Counted from the stretch's first letter, positions 9,578 to 19,197 are shown. The stretch: DNA of 64,000 nt from Herbinix luporum (GCF_900070325.1 NZ_LN879430.1:1977379-2041378), one strand, 5' to 3'. A program made the numbers and translations. The notes: generated from the letters alone by a model not told the origin.

Positions 9578-10318
9578 TTACATTAACATTCCGCCGTCTA
9601 CTTGCAGAACTTGGCCCGTTATATAGCTTGCGGCATCAGATGCCAGAAAACTTACAACCCCTGCCACCTCACTGGCCTCACCATAACGGCCAAGGGGAAT
9701 GGCTGCTATACTGGCTTCCTTTACTTTCTCAGGTAGGGCTTGTGTCATATCTGTCTTTATAAACCCCGGTGCTACTGCATTTACAGTTATGCCCCTTTTT
9801 GCCAATTCCCTTGCGGCAGACTTAGTCATTCCTATGACTCCGGCTTTTGATGCAGCATAATTTGCTTGGCCTATATTACCTGCTATCCCTACAACAGAGG
9901 ATATATTTATTATTTTGCCAAACCTTTGCTTTAGCATTACTTTGGCAGCGTGCTTCATGCAAAAAAATGTGCCTTTTAGATTTATATTCATAACTGCATC
10001 AAATTCTTCCTCAGACATTCTCATCAGAAGATTATCTTTATTTATACCGGCATTATTAACTAAGATGTCTATGGTTTTATATTTACTTACTGCTTCTTCT
10101 ATTAATTTCTTGGCTTCTTCTTCCTTACTGATATCAGCCTTAATAGCTATTGCTTTGCCCCCAGAATCTAATATGGTTTGTAGCAGTTCCTCGACTTGTG
10201 TAATACTGCTTCTGTAATTAATTACCACTTTAGCTCCATGTTCAGCAAATTGTAGGGCTATTGCCCTTCCTATGCCCCTTCCGGCACCGGTTATAATAGC
10301 AGTTTTTCCTTTCAGCAT
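9578..10318 (-). CDS. fabG: 3-oxoacyl-ACP reductase FabG
   Basis: FabG is the NADPH-dependent reductase of the elongation cycle. The 246-residue short-chain dehydrogenase has TGAGRGIG (10-17) for the cofactor, NNAG (88-91), Ser140/Ser141 and YAASK with Tyr154 and Lys158, and it ends with the FabG-type QVLQVDGGM. The start at 10318 is supported by GGAG six nt upstream and by the usual family length; an in-frame ATG four codons earlier has a poor site. It lies between fabD and fabF. Confidence 0.94.
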   Translation of the reverse strand: MLKGKTAIITGAGRGIGRAIALQFAEHGAKVVINYRSSITQVEELLQTILDSGGKAIAIKADISKEEEAKKLIEEAVSKYKTIDILVNNAGINKDNLLMRMSEEEFDAVMNINLKGTFFCMKHAAKVMLKQRFGKIINISSVVGIAGNIGQANYAASKAGVIGMTKSAARELAKRGITVNAVAPGFIKTDMTQALPEKVKEASIAAIPLGRYGEASEVAGVVSFLASDAASYITGQVLQVDGGMLM

Positions 10319-10347
10319 ATCAGACTCCATTTCTATAAATAATAATT

Positions 10348-11289
10348 CTATCCTACTGTTTCTAAAGCTATAGTTGCTTTTTTTAGGGAGGCCAGGTCTT
10401 CTACATTGTAGACATTTAAACTTCTGTCTATTTTTTTTACAAAACCTGATAAGGTCCTTCCCGGTCCCAGTTCAACAAAATGCTTTACTCCGTCACTGAT
10501 CATCCTTCTTATGGTCTGCTCCCATAATACACTACTCATTACCTGCCTATAGAGTAAATCCTTAATCTCATCCACAGCTTGTATATAATCAGATGTAACA
10601 TTGGATATTACCGGTATATTCAACTGACCAAGACTTATATCTTCCAGCTCTTTCTTAAGATTTTCGGCTGCAGGATTTAGCATGCTTGTATGAAAAGGTG
10701 CACTTAAGATAAGATCAAGGCATCTTTTAGCCCCCTTCTTTTTAGCAATATCTGCTGCCATATCTACTGCCTTAACCTCTCCCCCGATAACAATTTGTCC
10801 CGGACAATTAAAATTAGCCGGCTCTACAATACCGTAATCTAAAGCTTCATTACAAGCCTCTCTTACTTTTTCTTCCTCAAGCCCAATAATGGCACACATC
10901 TTACCCTTTCCTTCCGGTACAGCCTCCTGCATAAATCTTCCCCTTTTTTGTACCAAAGGAATTACCTGAGACTGAGTAAATACACCGCTTATTGTTAAGG
11001 CAGTATATTCCCCCAGGCTTAAGCCTGCCGTTACAAATGGCTTAATATTATACTTTGATATGGCCTTATAGGCTGCCAAAGACATAGTTACAATAGCAGG
11101 CTGTGTATACTCTGTCCTATTTAAATCTTCCTTATTTCCTTCAAAAATCATCTCTGAAAGTTTTATTCCAAGGCATTTATCGGTCTCATCAAAAACATTC
11201 CTACACTCAGGAAAATTATCATAGAGTTCTTTTCCCATGCCGATATATTGCGACCCCTGCCCCGAAAATATATAGGCAATCTTATTCAT
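10348..11289 (-). CDS. fabD: Malonyl-CoA:ACP transacylase FabD
   Basis: FabD loads malonyl groups onto ACP. The 313-residue protein has the N-terminal FSGQGSQ motif, the nucleophile Ser91 in GLSLGEY, the Arg-containing QKRGRFMQ stretch and a His in SAPFHTSML. These are the standard MAT features. It follows fabK by 14 bp and precedes fabG by 29 bp, as expected in a single transcript. Confidence 0.94.
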   Translation of the reverse strand: MNKIAYIFSGQGSQYIGMGKELYDNFPECRNVFDETDKCLGIKLSEMIFEGNKEDLNRTEYTQPAIVTMSLAAYKAISKYNIKPFVTAGLSLGEYTALTISGVFTQSQVIPLVQKRGRFMQEAVPEGKGKMCAIIGLEEEKVREACNEALDYGIVEPANFNCPGQIVIGGEVKAVDMAADIAKKKGAKRCLDLILSAPFHTSMLNPAAENLKKELEDISLGQLNIPVISNVTSDYIQAVDEIKDLLYRQVMSSVLWEQTIRRMISDGVKHFVELGPGRTLSGFVKKIDRSLNVYNVEDLASLKKATIALETVG

Positions 11290-11303
11290 AAAATCCTCCC
11301 AGA

Positions 11304-12236
11304 TTAGTCCTTACTTTTACCTAGCAGCTTATTTGCTTGGGTAATTAAATCCATAATTATATCCTTACAGCTTTCTTCTTTATTCACCATGGCCGCAATC
11401 TGACCGGCCATAATGCTGCCATAATCCATATCACCGTCAATAACTGCTCTTTTAAGAGCCCCTGCCCCCAGCTTTTCATACTCATCAAGGGGTGCCCTCT
11501 CTTCATCCAGCTTCATAAAGCTGCGGCTTAATTTATTCTTTAGTATCCTTACCGGATGCCCGCTGCGCCGTCCTGTTACAACAGTATCTATATCCTTAGC
11601 ATTTAAAATCTTACTTTTATAGTTTTCATGTACCGTACATTCATAGGCGGTAAGAAATCTGGTTCCCAATTGAACTGCTTCGGCTCCCAACATAAAGGCC
11701 GCCGCAAGGCCCCTGCCGTCTCCTATACCACCTGCGGCTATAACCGGAACGTCAACCGCATCAACTATTTGAGGAACAAGCACCATGGTGGTAAGCTCTC
11801 CCACATGACCTCCGGCTTCCGTTCCTTCTGCTATTACCGCATCGGCTCCGCTTCTTACCATTCGCTTTGCTATGGCTACTGAAGGTACCACCGGTATCAC
11901 CTTAATATCATGGGCTTTCCACATGTCCATATATTTTCCGGGAGTACCTGCCCCTGTTGTAACCACCTTAATTCCTTCTTCACATACCATCTTAGCCATA
12001 TCATCGGCATGCTCACTAAGGAGCATTATATTTACACCGATTGGCTTAGATGTGGCCTTTTTGGCCTTTCTTATTTCTTCCCGTATTAAGTCTACCGGTG
12101 CCGTACCACCTGCAATAATCCCAAGCCCACCGGCCTCTGATACTGCCGCCGCTAAGGAAGCATTGGCAATCCATGCCATGGCCCCTTGAAATATGGGATA
12201 TTCGATTTTTAACATCTCACAAATACGTGATTTCAT
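11304..12236 (-). CDS. fabK: Flavin-dependent enoyl-ACP reductase FabK
   Basis: FabK catalyses the final reduction of the elongation cycle and replaces FabI. The 310-residue FMN-binding TIM-barrel protein begins MKSRICEMLKIEYPIFQG and has AEGTEAGGHVG and IAAGGIGDGRG, both characteristic of the 2-nitropropane dioxygenase-like FabK group. The start at 12236 follows TAGGAG; a possible extension of 15 Lys-rich residues upstream lacks a ribosome site. No FabI is seen in the cluster, which suggests insensitivity to FabI inhibitors such as triclosan (from family knowledge, not tested). Confidence 0.93.
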   Translation of the reverse strand: MKSRICEMLKIEYPIFQGAMAWIANASLAAAVSEAGGLGIIAGGTAPVDLIREEIRKAKKATSKPIGVNIMLLSEHADDMAKMVCEEGIKVVTTGAGTPGKYMDMWKAHDIKVIPVVPSVAIAKRMVRSGADAVIAEGTEAGGHVGELTTMVLVPQIVDAVDVPVIAAGGIGDGRGLAAAFMLGAEAVQLGTRFLTAYECTVHENYKSKILNAKDIDTVVTGRRSGHPVRILKNKLSRSFMKLDEERAPLDEYEKLGAGALKRAVIDGDMDYGSIMAGQIAAMVNKEESCKDIIMDLITQANKLLGKSKD

Positions 12237-12255
12237 TATTAAAACTCCTATATTC

Positions 12256-12492
12256 TTAATTTTCTTCCTGTCTTTTTTCAAGATAGGCTTCTATATCACC
12301 GATAGTATCTATATTTTCAGTATCCTCTGTGGGTATTTCAATATCAAATTCTTCCTCCAGACTCATGATAATCTGAAATAAATCTAGGGAGTCTGCATTT
12401 AAATCATCCTTTAGTGATGTTTCCGGCTTTAGCTCTGCCACATCCACACCTAACTGTTCTGCTACTACTTCTTTAACCTTATTTAAATCCAT
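12256..12492 (-). CDS. acpP: Acyl carrier protein
   Basis: This 78-residue acidic helical protein carries fatty acid intermediates on 4'-phosphopantetheine. The attachment site is Ser35 in NADSLDLFQ; the usual residue after DSLD is often Val, here Leu-Phe. The start follows AGGAGG. It lies 57 bp after fabH and 20 bp before fabK, consistent with one operon. Confidence 0.94.
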   Translation of the reverse strand: MDLNKVKEVVAEQLGVDVAELKPETSLKDDLNADSLDLFQIIMSLEEEFDIEIPTEDTENIDTIGDIEAYLEKRQEEN

Positions 12493-12549
12493 GATAAAAA
12501 TCCTCCTTTTAGCTTGTATGATTTTTTATTTTAGTTATTAAAATATATA

Positions 12550-13533
12550 TTAATTCCATTCTAATAGCATGGAACCTGCGGTCATTCCTCCACCGAAACC
12601 AACCAAGACCAGCTTGTGGCCGGAATTTATTTTCCCGCTTCTTACCAGTTCATCTAAAGCTATTCCTATACTGGCGGCAGAAGTGTTACCGTATCGGTTT
12701 AAATTCATAAAAAATCGTTCCATAGGTATACCGGTATGTTTTGAAGCCTGCTCAATAATTCTTTGGTTTGCCTGATGGGGAATAATGTAGTTGATATCCT
12801 CCTTAGTAAGCTCTGTCTTTTTTAATAGGGTTTTTATATTGCCCGTAATTGTGTGAACGGCAAATCTAAAGACTTCCTGTCCATGCATCCTTATCTTAGG
12901 TAGCACAGGCTCCTCTTCTAAATCTTCAATATAAGGATTTCTTAAAGGCATAGCCTGGCAGGTCAAAAGATCATACTTACTGCCATCGGCTTCTAAATTG
13001 GAGGCCATAAGTTTACCGCCTTTTTCTGATAAAGATATAACTACGGCTCCGGCCCCGTCTCCAAACAATACACAGGTTGAACGATCTTCCCAATCTAGAA
13101 CCTTAGATAAGGTCTCGGTACCTATTACCAGTATGTTTCGATACATACCGCTTTTTATAAACTGCTCTCCTGTTACAATTCCATATATCATGCCGGTACA
13201 TGCGGCAGTCAGATCAAAGGCTGCTGCATTTACCGCTTTTAACCTCTCCTGGACCATACAGGCACAAGATGGCATAAAAAAATCCGGTGTTATGGTTGCA
13301 CATATTATTAAATCTATCTCTTCAGCTTTAAGATTGGCACTTTCAAGGGCTCTTAGTCCGGCTTCATAAGCCATATCTGCTGTGCTCATCCCCGTAGAAA
13401 TTCTCCGTTCACTGATTCCTGTCCTAGTTTTAATCCACTCATCACTGGTTTCAACTATATTACTTAAATCATTATTGGTCATTATTTGATTCGGCACAAA
13501 ACTTCCTGTGCCGATTATTGCTGCCTGGCTCAT
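12550..13533 (-). CDS. fabH: 3-oxoacyl-ACP synthase III FabH
   Basis: FabH starts chains by condensing acetyl-CoA (or branched acyl-CoA) with malonyl-ACP. The 327-residue protein has Cys112 in TAACTGMIYG, the His of IPHQANQRI and the Asn of NRYGNTSAAS, the complete FabH triad. It follows the FabT-type regulator by 20 bp and is the first biosynthetic gene of the operon. Priming preference cannot be judged by eye. Confidence 0.95.
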   Translation of the reverse strand: MSQAAIIGTGSFVPNQIMTNNDLSNIVETSDEWIKTRTGISERRISTGMSTADMAYEAGLRALESANLKAEEIDLIICATITPDFFMPSCACMVQERLKAVNAAAFDLTAACTGMIYGIVTGEQFIKSGMYRNILVIGTETLSKVLDWEDRSTCVLFGDGAGAVVISLSEKGGKLMASNLEADGSKYDLLTCQAMPLRNPYIEDLEEEPVLPKIRMHGQEVFRFAVHTITGNIKTLLKKTELTKEDINYIIPHQANQRIIEQASKHTGIPMERFFMNLNRYGNTSAASIGIALDELVRSGKINSGHKLVLVGFGGGMTAGSMLLEWN

Positions 13534-13553
13534 TTATGTGTCCTCCTATCAGA

Positions 13554-14018
13554 CTAACTGCTTTTATTTTTTGATGACTTATAGATTTCCTTCAAATGAC
13601 TATTTAATTTTTGGAGTGCACAAAGTAATACCTCTTCCTCTTCAGAAGTAAAATCGTTCATAATAGCTTTTACCATATCCAGATGGAACTTCTCATGAAT
13701 ACGGTAAGCTAATTTTCCCTTATTGGTCAGACTTACATTGACTATTCTCCTATCAATTTGACTTCTGCTTCGTTCCACATAACCTTTTTTTATTAACTTA
13801 TCTATAGCCGTTGTTAATGTTCCCATGGTAATTTCAAGTGCTGCTGCTATTTCTGACATAGTCTTAGACCCATATAAGCCCACTGCCTCCAAGGTATGGA
13901 TTTCAGTTATAGAAAGGTCTTTAAATACACCGCTTTTTATGGAGTACTCTTCAATCCTAATAATATCGTCATATATCTCCACCAGTATCTTATTGATTTC
14001 TATGAATTTTTCCTTCAC
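13554..14018 (-). CDS. fabT: MarR-family regulator, FabT-like
   Basis: The 154-residue winged-helix protein (helices, ALEITMGTLTTAIDKLIKKGYVERS recognition region near residue 80, then an RRIVNVSLTNKGK wing) is first in the fab operon, the position of FabT in streptococci and clostridia. FabT represses fatty acid genes when bound to acyl-ACP. I chose the GTG at 14018 because TAGGAG lies 8-9 nt upstream; an in-frame ATG at 14054 would place the ribosome site inside the gene. A palindrome overlapping the promoter -10 just upstream suggests autoregulation of the whole operon. The gene symbol is by position and family, not by proven orthology. Confidence 0.82.
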   Translation of the reverse strand: MKEKFIEINKILVEIYDDIIRIEEYSIKSGVFKDLSITEIHTLEAVGLYGSKTMSEIAAALEITMGTLTTAIDKLIKKGYVERSRSQIDRRIVNVSLTNKGKLAYRIHEKFHLDMVKAIMNDFTSEEEEVLLCALQKLNSHLKEIYKSSKNKSS

Positions 14019-14073
14019 ATATTTCACTCCTAAGTAATAAGGTAAAAGTATCAATATTTACTTTGTATAGCAA

Positions 14074-14094
14074 ATATTTTGATAATCAAAATAT
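14074..14094. promoter_or_regulatory. Probable FabT operator
   Basis: The perfect palindrome ATATTTTGAT-A-ATCAAAATAT lies 56 bp upstream of the fabT start and overlaps the promoter -10. It resembles, from memory, the TTTGA...TCAAA palindrome bound by FabT. A weaker half-site (TTTTGATAA) occurs near 14127. Confidence 0.7.
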
Positions 14095-14118
14095 ATATCA
14101 TAATATATACTATGTCAA
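14090..14118 (-). promoter_or_regulatory. Promoter of the fatty acid operon
   Basis: On the minus strand TTGACA (14113-14118) and TATATT (14090-14095) are separated by exactly 17 bp. The -10 overlaps the palindrome at 14074-14094, so repressor binding would block transcription. Confidence 0.8.
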
Positions 14119-14150
14119 GAATTTTTTTTGATAACAAGACATAAGAAAGT

Positions 14151-14198
14151 AAAAAGGCTGTCCCAAAATAACATTTAAGTTCATTTTGAAACAGCCCC
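14151..14198 (-). terminator. Terminator of glnN
   Basis: On the minus strand a stem GGCTGT...ACAGCC (14191-14196 with 14156-14161), extended inward by CAAAAT/ATTTTG, is followed by TTTTTAC. Confidence 0.75.
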
Positions 14199-14221
14199 AT
14201 GGCTTAATTTTATGATTTTTT

Positions 14222-16330
14222 TTATAATTCGTATAAAAGATCTCCATATGAGGGAAGCGGCCATAAATCCTTATCTACTATACACTCCAGCTTATCAATA
14301 GGTGAACGAAGAGCCTTCATGGCAGGTACAATTTCATAATAATAAAACCTTGCTCTTTCTGCCCCATTAAGGCTTCCTGCTGCCTCTTCTACCAGTTTTT
14401 TTAAGTTATTTAAGGCAAACCTTGCCTCTGATAAAAGCTTTGAGCTTTCCATAAGTAGTTCTTCTTGTACCGATATATCAGCCTCAGGCATTGCTGCCTT
14501 TACACTATTAATAGAATCGGCCAGCATCTTTGTATATTTAATCACAGCAGGTATATATTGAACGCTTGCCATCCGAATCATGGTCTTAGCTTCAATATTA
14601 ATAGCTTTAGAATATGAATCGTATAAAATATCCCTTCGTGAAACCAGCTCAGATTCTGAAAATACCTTATGCTTTCCGAATAATTTAATAGCTTTATCGG
14701 TAACTAAGCTATCTATAGCCTCTACCATAGATTTTATATTGGGCAGTCCCCGTCTTTTAGCCTCCTCTACCCATTCTTTTGAATATCCGTTTCCGCTATA
14801 TATTATTCGGTGATGCTCAGTTATGGTTCTTTTTATCAACTGATGAATGGCTAAATTTATGTCCTCGGCCTTTTCTAGTTCATCAGCCATATCACTTAGG
14901 ACATCAGCCACTATAGTATTAATTATGGTATTGGCTGTTGCCACTGACATAGAAGCCCCAACCATTCTAAATTCAAATTTATTACCGGTAAAGGCAAAAG
15001 GAGAAGTGCGATTTCTGTCGGCAGCATCCTTATATAGTTCGGGAATTGTATGAACCCCTACATTTAGTCTGCCACCTTTCATACATGTTTTAGCTTCACC
15101 GTTCTTCATTATCTGGTTTAAGACATCCTCAAGCTGGGTACCTATATAGATAGATATAATGGCAGGAGGAGCCTCATCTTCTCCAAGCCTATGGTCATTG
15201 CCCGGATTTGCAGCTGATAATCTAAGAAGATCTGCATGAAGATCAACAGCTTTTATTACCGCAACTAAAAATAGTAAAAATTGAATGTTTTCATGGGGTG
15301 TTTTACCGGGATCAAGTAGATTTTTACCGGTATCGGTAATCATAGACCAGTTATTATGCTTTCCTGATCCATTTACCCCGGCAAAGGGTTTTTCATGGAG
15401 CAAACATGCTAAATTATGACGATTTGCTACTCTTTTCATGTACTCCATAACCAGTTGGTTATGGTCGGTAGCAATATTGGCCGTAGTAAAAATCGGTGCC
15501 AATTCATATTGTGCAGGAGCAGCCTCATTATGCTGTGTTTTAGCAGTTACACCCATCTTCCACAGTTCAATATTTATTTCCTTCATAAAGGAAGCTACCC
15601 GCTCTTTAATAGATCCAAAATAATGATCTTCCAGTTCCTGACCTTTAGGAGGCATGGCACCAAATAAAGTTCTTCCTGAATATATAAGATCATCCCGCTT
15701 TAAGTATTTAGCTTTATCAATCAGAAAATACTCCTGCTCAGCTCCCACCGAGGGGCTAACCTGTTTCACGTCATCATGGCCAAAAAGTTTTAGGATACGG
15801 ACAGCCTGTATACTTAGAGCCTCCATGGATCTAAGCAGAGGTGTCTTCATATCCAGTGCCTCACCGTTATATGAGCAAAAGGCAGTAGGAATACATAGGG
15901 TTACACCTAAAGCATCCCTTCTTAAAAAGGCCGGAGAAGTACAGTCCCAAGCAGTATAACCTCTAGCTTCAAATGTGGCACGTAGCCCCCCTGAGGGAAA
16001 TGAAGAGGCATCCGGTTCTCCCTTAATTAATTCTTTTCCCGAAAACTCCATTATAACTTTCCCGTCTCTGGTAGTAGAAAGAAAAGAATCATGCTTTTGT
16101 GCAGTAACTCCGGTCATGGGCTGAAACCAATGGCTATAATGGGTTGCTCCCCGCTCTATGGCCCATTCCTTCATTGCACTTGCCACAACCTCTGCTACAT
16201 AGGGGTCTAAGTCTTCTCCATTTTCTATGGTCTTTTTAAGAGCATAATAGACTTTCCTTGGCAGTCTTTCTAACATTACCGTTTCGTTAAATACGTCAAT
16301 GCCGAAAATATCAGTTAATCTTTCTGACAT
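14222..16330 (-). CDS. glnN: Type III glutamine synthetase
   Basis: GSIII makes glutamine from glutamate, ammonia and ATP. The length of 702 residues and the N-terminal SERLTDIFG...[11 protein letters not shown] sequence are typical of the GlnN class of Bacteroides, cyanobacteria and clostridia, which is much longer than GSI. Metal- and substrate-site stretches include [40 protein letters not shown] and [21 protein letters not shown]624 membrane protein lies 18 bp upstream on the same strand, so they may be co-transcribed. No PII or GlnR-like site was recognised. Confidence 0.95.
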   Translation of the reverse strand: MSERLTDIFGIDVFNETVMLERLPRKVYYALKKTIENGEDLDPYVAEVVASAMKEWAIERGATHYSHWFQPMTGVTAQKHDSFLSTTRDGKVIMEFSGKELIKGEPDASSFPSGGLRATFEARGYTAWDCTSPAFLRRDALGVTLCIPTAFCSYNGEALDMKTPLLRSMEALSIQAVRILKLFGHDDVKQVSPSVGAEQEYFLIDKAKYLKRDDLIYSGRTLFGAMPPKGQELEDHYFGSIKERVASFMKEINIELWKMGVTAKTQHNEAAPAQYELAPIFTTANIATDHNQLVMEYMKRVANRHNLACLLHEKPFAGVNGSGKHNNWSMITDTGKNLLDPGKTPHENIQFLLFLVAVIKAVDLHADLLRLSAANPGNDHRLGEDEAPPAIISIYIGTQLEDVLNQIMKNGEAKTCMKGGRLNVGVHTIPELYKDAADRNRTSPFAFTGNKFEFRMVGASMSVATANTIINTIVADVLSDMADELEKAEDINLAIHQLIKRTITEHHRIIYSGNGYSKEWVEEAKRRGLPNIKSMVEAIDSLVTDKAIKLFGKHKVFSESELVSRRDILYDSYSKAINIEAKTMIRMASVQYIPAVIKYTKMLADSINSVKAAMPEADISVQEELLMESSKLLSEARFALNNLKKLVEEAAGSLNGAERARFYYYEIVPAMKALRSPIDKLECIVDKDLWPLPSYGDLLYEL

Positions 16331-16348
16331 GTGTACTCCTCTCCCTAC

Positions 16349-17008
16349 TTACTCCAGATACCATTCATCCTTACCGGTTTCTTCTCCGGGACCATCTGAT
16401 TCTGGCATATATTTCTTAAATATCCTCTCCATCATAAGAGAGTTAATTAGTGTAGCCGTTGCCGGAGCAATAAAAATAAATGGGAAAACGAAAATGACAA
16501 TGACTACCACTAAAGCATTAACTAAAATCATAAGTAAAGTATATGGTATATGTCTCATAGACATATAAGAAGCCGCCTTAAAAAGCTGCTTTACTGTCAT
16601 ATCAAATCTTGAAAGAATAGGGAATACATAGATGGAAAAGCTAACTGCCAAAAATGTAATTCCTATAAATACCCCCATCAAAAGAGAACCTTTACTACTG
16701 TCCGGCTCTGTAAGTCCCCATGCATACACAAGATCAAAGCCAAGGATTATAAAGACAAAAGTAAGCACAATACCTATAATGGCTCCCTTTTTAAAATTCA
16801 ATCTAAATGACTTGAAAAACTCCCTGAAAATATATCCTCTTTCCCTGCGTATAACCTTTACAACCGCATAATATAAGGCTGTAGTTGCAGGTCCTATTGT
16901 AATTATAGGAATGCATAAGAATATATAGGCGATACTTATAAAAAGCATATCACATAATTTACTAAGCGCTTGGAAAAACGGATTATCCATATTAAATAAA
17001 TTACCCAT
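16349..17008 (-). CDS. DUF624 (YesL-like) membrane protein
   Basis: The 219-residue protein has four to five hydrophobic segments and an N-terminal MGNLFNMDNPFFQALSKL pattern typical of the DUF624/YesL family. In Bacillus, YesL-like proteins are often encoded beside carbohydrate uptake and regulatory genes; the molecular role is unclear. I set the start at 17008 because GGGAG lies 7 nt upstream. It is 18 bp upstream of glnN, an unusual neighbour for this family. Confidence 0.75.
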   Translation of the reverse strand: MGNLFNMDNPFFQALSKLCDMLFISIAYIFLCIPIITIGPATTALYYAVVKVIRRERGYIFREFFKSFRLNFKKGAIIGIVLTFVFIILGFDLVYAWGLTEPDSSKGSLLMGVFIGITFLAVSFSIYVFPILSRFDMTVKQLFKAASYMSMRHIPYTLLMILVNALVVVIVIFVFPFIFIAPATATLINSLMMERIFKKYMPESDGPGEETGKDEWYLE

Positions 17009-17149
17009 AGTTTGTCTCCCTTTTTTATATTGTATATTCACTATAGATTTTTGATTATTTTGTATATTTTATCATAAGTTAATTATATAGGAAAGATAAA
17101 TTATTTTATAAAAATTAAATGGCACTATTATCTACATATCAGTTTAAAT

Positions 17150-17180
17150 AATATACCCGGATGGGAAACCCAGCCGGGTA
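17150..17180 (-). terminator. Hairpin after the rubrerythrin gene
   Basis: The stem TACCCGG/CCGGGTA (17154-17160 with 17174-17180) has an inner GGG/CCC pairing, and on the minus strand it is followed by a weak TATTATTT run. Confidence 0.6.
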
Positions 17181-17195
17181 TAAATCAAGGAGTTT

Positions 17196-17789
17196 TTAGA
17201 AACAATCATCCAGTAGCTGGAAATATGCCTGGGAATGCTTACATGCAGGACACTCAATAGGAGCAGCATCCCCTTCATGAACATAACCGCAATTTAAACA
17301 TTTCCAGAATACCTTACCGTCTTTCTTAAATACAGTACCGTTTTCAATATTTTCTAAGAGTTTCAGGTATCTTTCCTCATGATGCTTTTCTACATCGGCA
17401 ATTAAAAGGAAACGCTCTGCTATTTCATCAAATCCTTCTTCTTTGGCAATCTTGGCAAAAGCCGGATAATCTACTTCACTTTCCTCATGCTCTCCCGCTG
17501 CCGCAGCCTTTAAGTTAGCAACAGTATCACCATAAGCAAAAGGATATGTAGCATTAATTTCAACCGGTGCAGGATTTTCACCGTCAAGATATTGTAATGC
17601 CAATTTCATGAAGACTTTTGCATGCTCCTTCTCATTTTCAGCAGTCTCCAAGAAAATATTTTGAATCTGTTTATAACCCTCTTTACCTGCAACAGAAGCA
17701 TAATATGTGTATCTCATTCTTGCCTGAGATTCCCCAGCAAAAGACTTCATTAAATTTTCTAAAGTTTTAGTACCTCTTAAATTCTTCAT
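17196..17789 (-). CDS. Rubrerythrin
   Basis: Rubrerythrin is a non-haem iron peroxidase that removes hydrogen peroxide in anaerobes. The 197-residue protein has the ferritin-like four-helix diiron domain (AGESQARMRYTYYA near residue 15, ENEKEHAKVF near residue 51, later HEESEV and VEKHHEERY) and a C-terminal rubredoxin-like Fe(Cys)4 site with CLNCGYVH and CPACKH. The start follows AGGAGG. It lies 46 bp downstream of the DUF1015 gene on the same strand. Its presence indicates an anaerobe. Confidence 0.94.
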   Translation of the reverse strand: MKNLRGTKTLENLMKSFAGESQARMRYTYYASVAGKEGYKQIQNIFLETAENEKEHAKVFMKLALQYLDGENPAPVEINATYPFAYGDTVANLKAAAAGEHEESEVDYPAFAKIAKEEGFDEIAERFLLIADVEKHHEERYLKLLENIENGTVFKKDGKVFWKCLNCGYVHEGDAAPIECPACKHSQAYFQLLDDCF

Positions 17790-17835
17790 AATTTACCTCC
17801 TATGTGTGAATTGATTTATATAAATTAAAAAATAC

Positions 17836-19077
17836 TCAATCTAAGGAATGAATAAATAGGCCACTTCTAAGTTTAGGTTCAAACCAAGTGGATTTTGGGG
17901 GCATAAGTTTTCCGGCGTCAGATACGGCAAAAAGCTCTTCTATGGATGTAGGATACATAGAAAATGCCACCTTCATATCCGTGGATACTCTCCTTTCAAG
18001 TTCGATAAGTCCCCGAATTCCCCCTATAAAGTCAATTCTATTATCAGTTCTGGGATCTGCTATGCCTAAAATAGGGCCTAATAAATAATCCTGAAGAATA
18101 GATACATCTAAGGCTTTTACAGGATCCTTACTGCCTGTAATATCTTCCTTTGCCTTTAGCCTGTACCACATTCCCTCCAAAAACATACCAAATTCCCCTT
18201 TTTTATCGGGGGCATATGGATTCCTTCCTAACTTTTCTACAATAAAAGCAGACTCTAGTTTATTAATAAACTCTTCGCTGCTATATCCGTTTAAATCCTT
18301 AACGGTTCTGTTATAGGGCAAGATTTTTAGTTGATCATGGGGAAATAATACAGTCAAAAAGCTATTAAATTCCTCATCCCCTGTATATCCCGGATTATCT
18401 TCTCTTCTTTTTAAGCCAACTTTAACAGCAGAAGCCGCCCTATGATGGCCATCTGCAATATATAAGTCCTGTAAATTACTAAAGCTATTTTGTATTATCT
18501 CAATCTGTTCTTTGTCTGAAATTCTCCATACATGATGTCCAATTCCATCTGCCGATGTGAAGTAATAAAGAGCTTCTTCTTTCTTAACTTTATCAATTAC
18601 ATCATTTATTCTTGCCTGTGAGCGGTAAGCTAAAAATATAGGCCCTGTCTGGGCATTACAAATATCTACATGTTTTATCCTGTCAAGCTCTTTTTCTTCC
18701 CTAGTATTTTCATGTTTTTTAATTACATTATTAATATAATCATCTATGGATGAACAAGCTACTAAGCCTGTCTGGGCCCGGCCATCCATCACTTGCTCAT
18801 ATACATAGTAACACTCTTCATTATCAGAAATAAAACTGCCGTCATTAATCATTTCATCCAGCAGTTCTTTTGCCTTATCGTATACCTTAGGATCATAGGT
18901 ATCCACATCATCACTAAAATTAGTCTCTGCCCTGTCAATCCTTAAAAAGGATAGGGGTTCCCTGCCAATTTCCTCCTTAGCTTCTTTTCTGCTATAAACA
19001 TCATAAGGAAGAGCAGCTATCCTATGTGCAAGTTCTTTTGCTGGCCTTATACACCGAAAGGGTTTTACTCTTGCCAT
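17836..19077 (-). CDS. DUF1015 family protein, linked to serine biosynthesis genes
   Basis: The 413-residue protein starts MARVKPFRCIRPAKELAHRI, typical of DUF1015, and carries the conserved YIADGHHRAASA near residue 213. The DGHHR motif recalls ParB/SerK-type nucleotide-dependent serine kinases, from memory. It lies just downstream of serC-serA, a neighbourhood I recall from other clostridia, while no serB phosphatase is visible here. A role in the phosphoserine to serine step, or in serine/phosphoserine balance, is therefore a reasonable but unproven inference. It appears to have its own promoter (TTGCAA-17-TATTAT at 19132-19160). Confidence 0.8.
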   Translation of the reverse strand: MARVKPFRCIRPAKELAHRIAALPYDVYSRKEAKEEIGREPLSFLRIDRAETNFSDDVDTYDPKVYDKAKELLDEMINDGSFISDNEECYYVYEQVMDGRAQTGLVACSSIDDYINNVIKKHENTREEKELDRIKHVDICNAQTGPIFLAYRSQARINDVIDKVKKEEALYYFTSADGIGHHVWRISDKEQIEIIQNSFSNLQDLYIADGHHRAASAVKVGLKRREDNPGYTGDEEFNSFLTVLFPHDQLKILPYNRTVKDLNGYSSEEFINKLESAFIVEKLGRNPYAPDKKGEFGMFLEGMWYRLKAKEDITGSKDPVKALDVSILQDYLLGPILGIADPRTDNRIDFIGGIRGLIELERRVSTDMKVAFSMYPTSIEELFAVSDAGKLMPPKSTWFEPKLRSGLFIHSLD

Positions 19078-19115
19078 ATTAATCTATTCTCCTTAAACTT
19101 ACTTTTGATATTAGC

Positions 19116-19143
19116 TTGACTTATATTGAATATAATAAGTCAA
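19116..19143. promoter_or_regulatory. Inverted repeat over the DUF1015 promoter
   Basis: TTGACTTAT (19116-19124) and ATAAGTCAA (19135-19143) form a 9-bp inverted repeat that covers the -10 (19132-19137). This is a candidate operator; the protein that binds it is unknown. Confidence 0.45.
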
Positions 19144-19160
19144 CAAAACATTAATTGCAA
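19132..19160 (-). promoter_or_regulatory. Probable DUF1015 promoter
   Basis: On the minus strand TTGCAA (19155-19160) and TATTAT (19132-19137) are separated by 17 bp, about 55 bp before the start codon. Confidence 0.55.
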
Positions 19161-19197
19161 GTAATCCAATTTTTTTTAAGCATTTTTTTATAATTTT

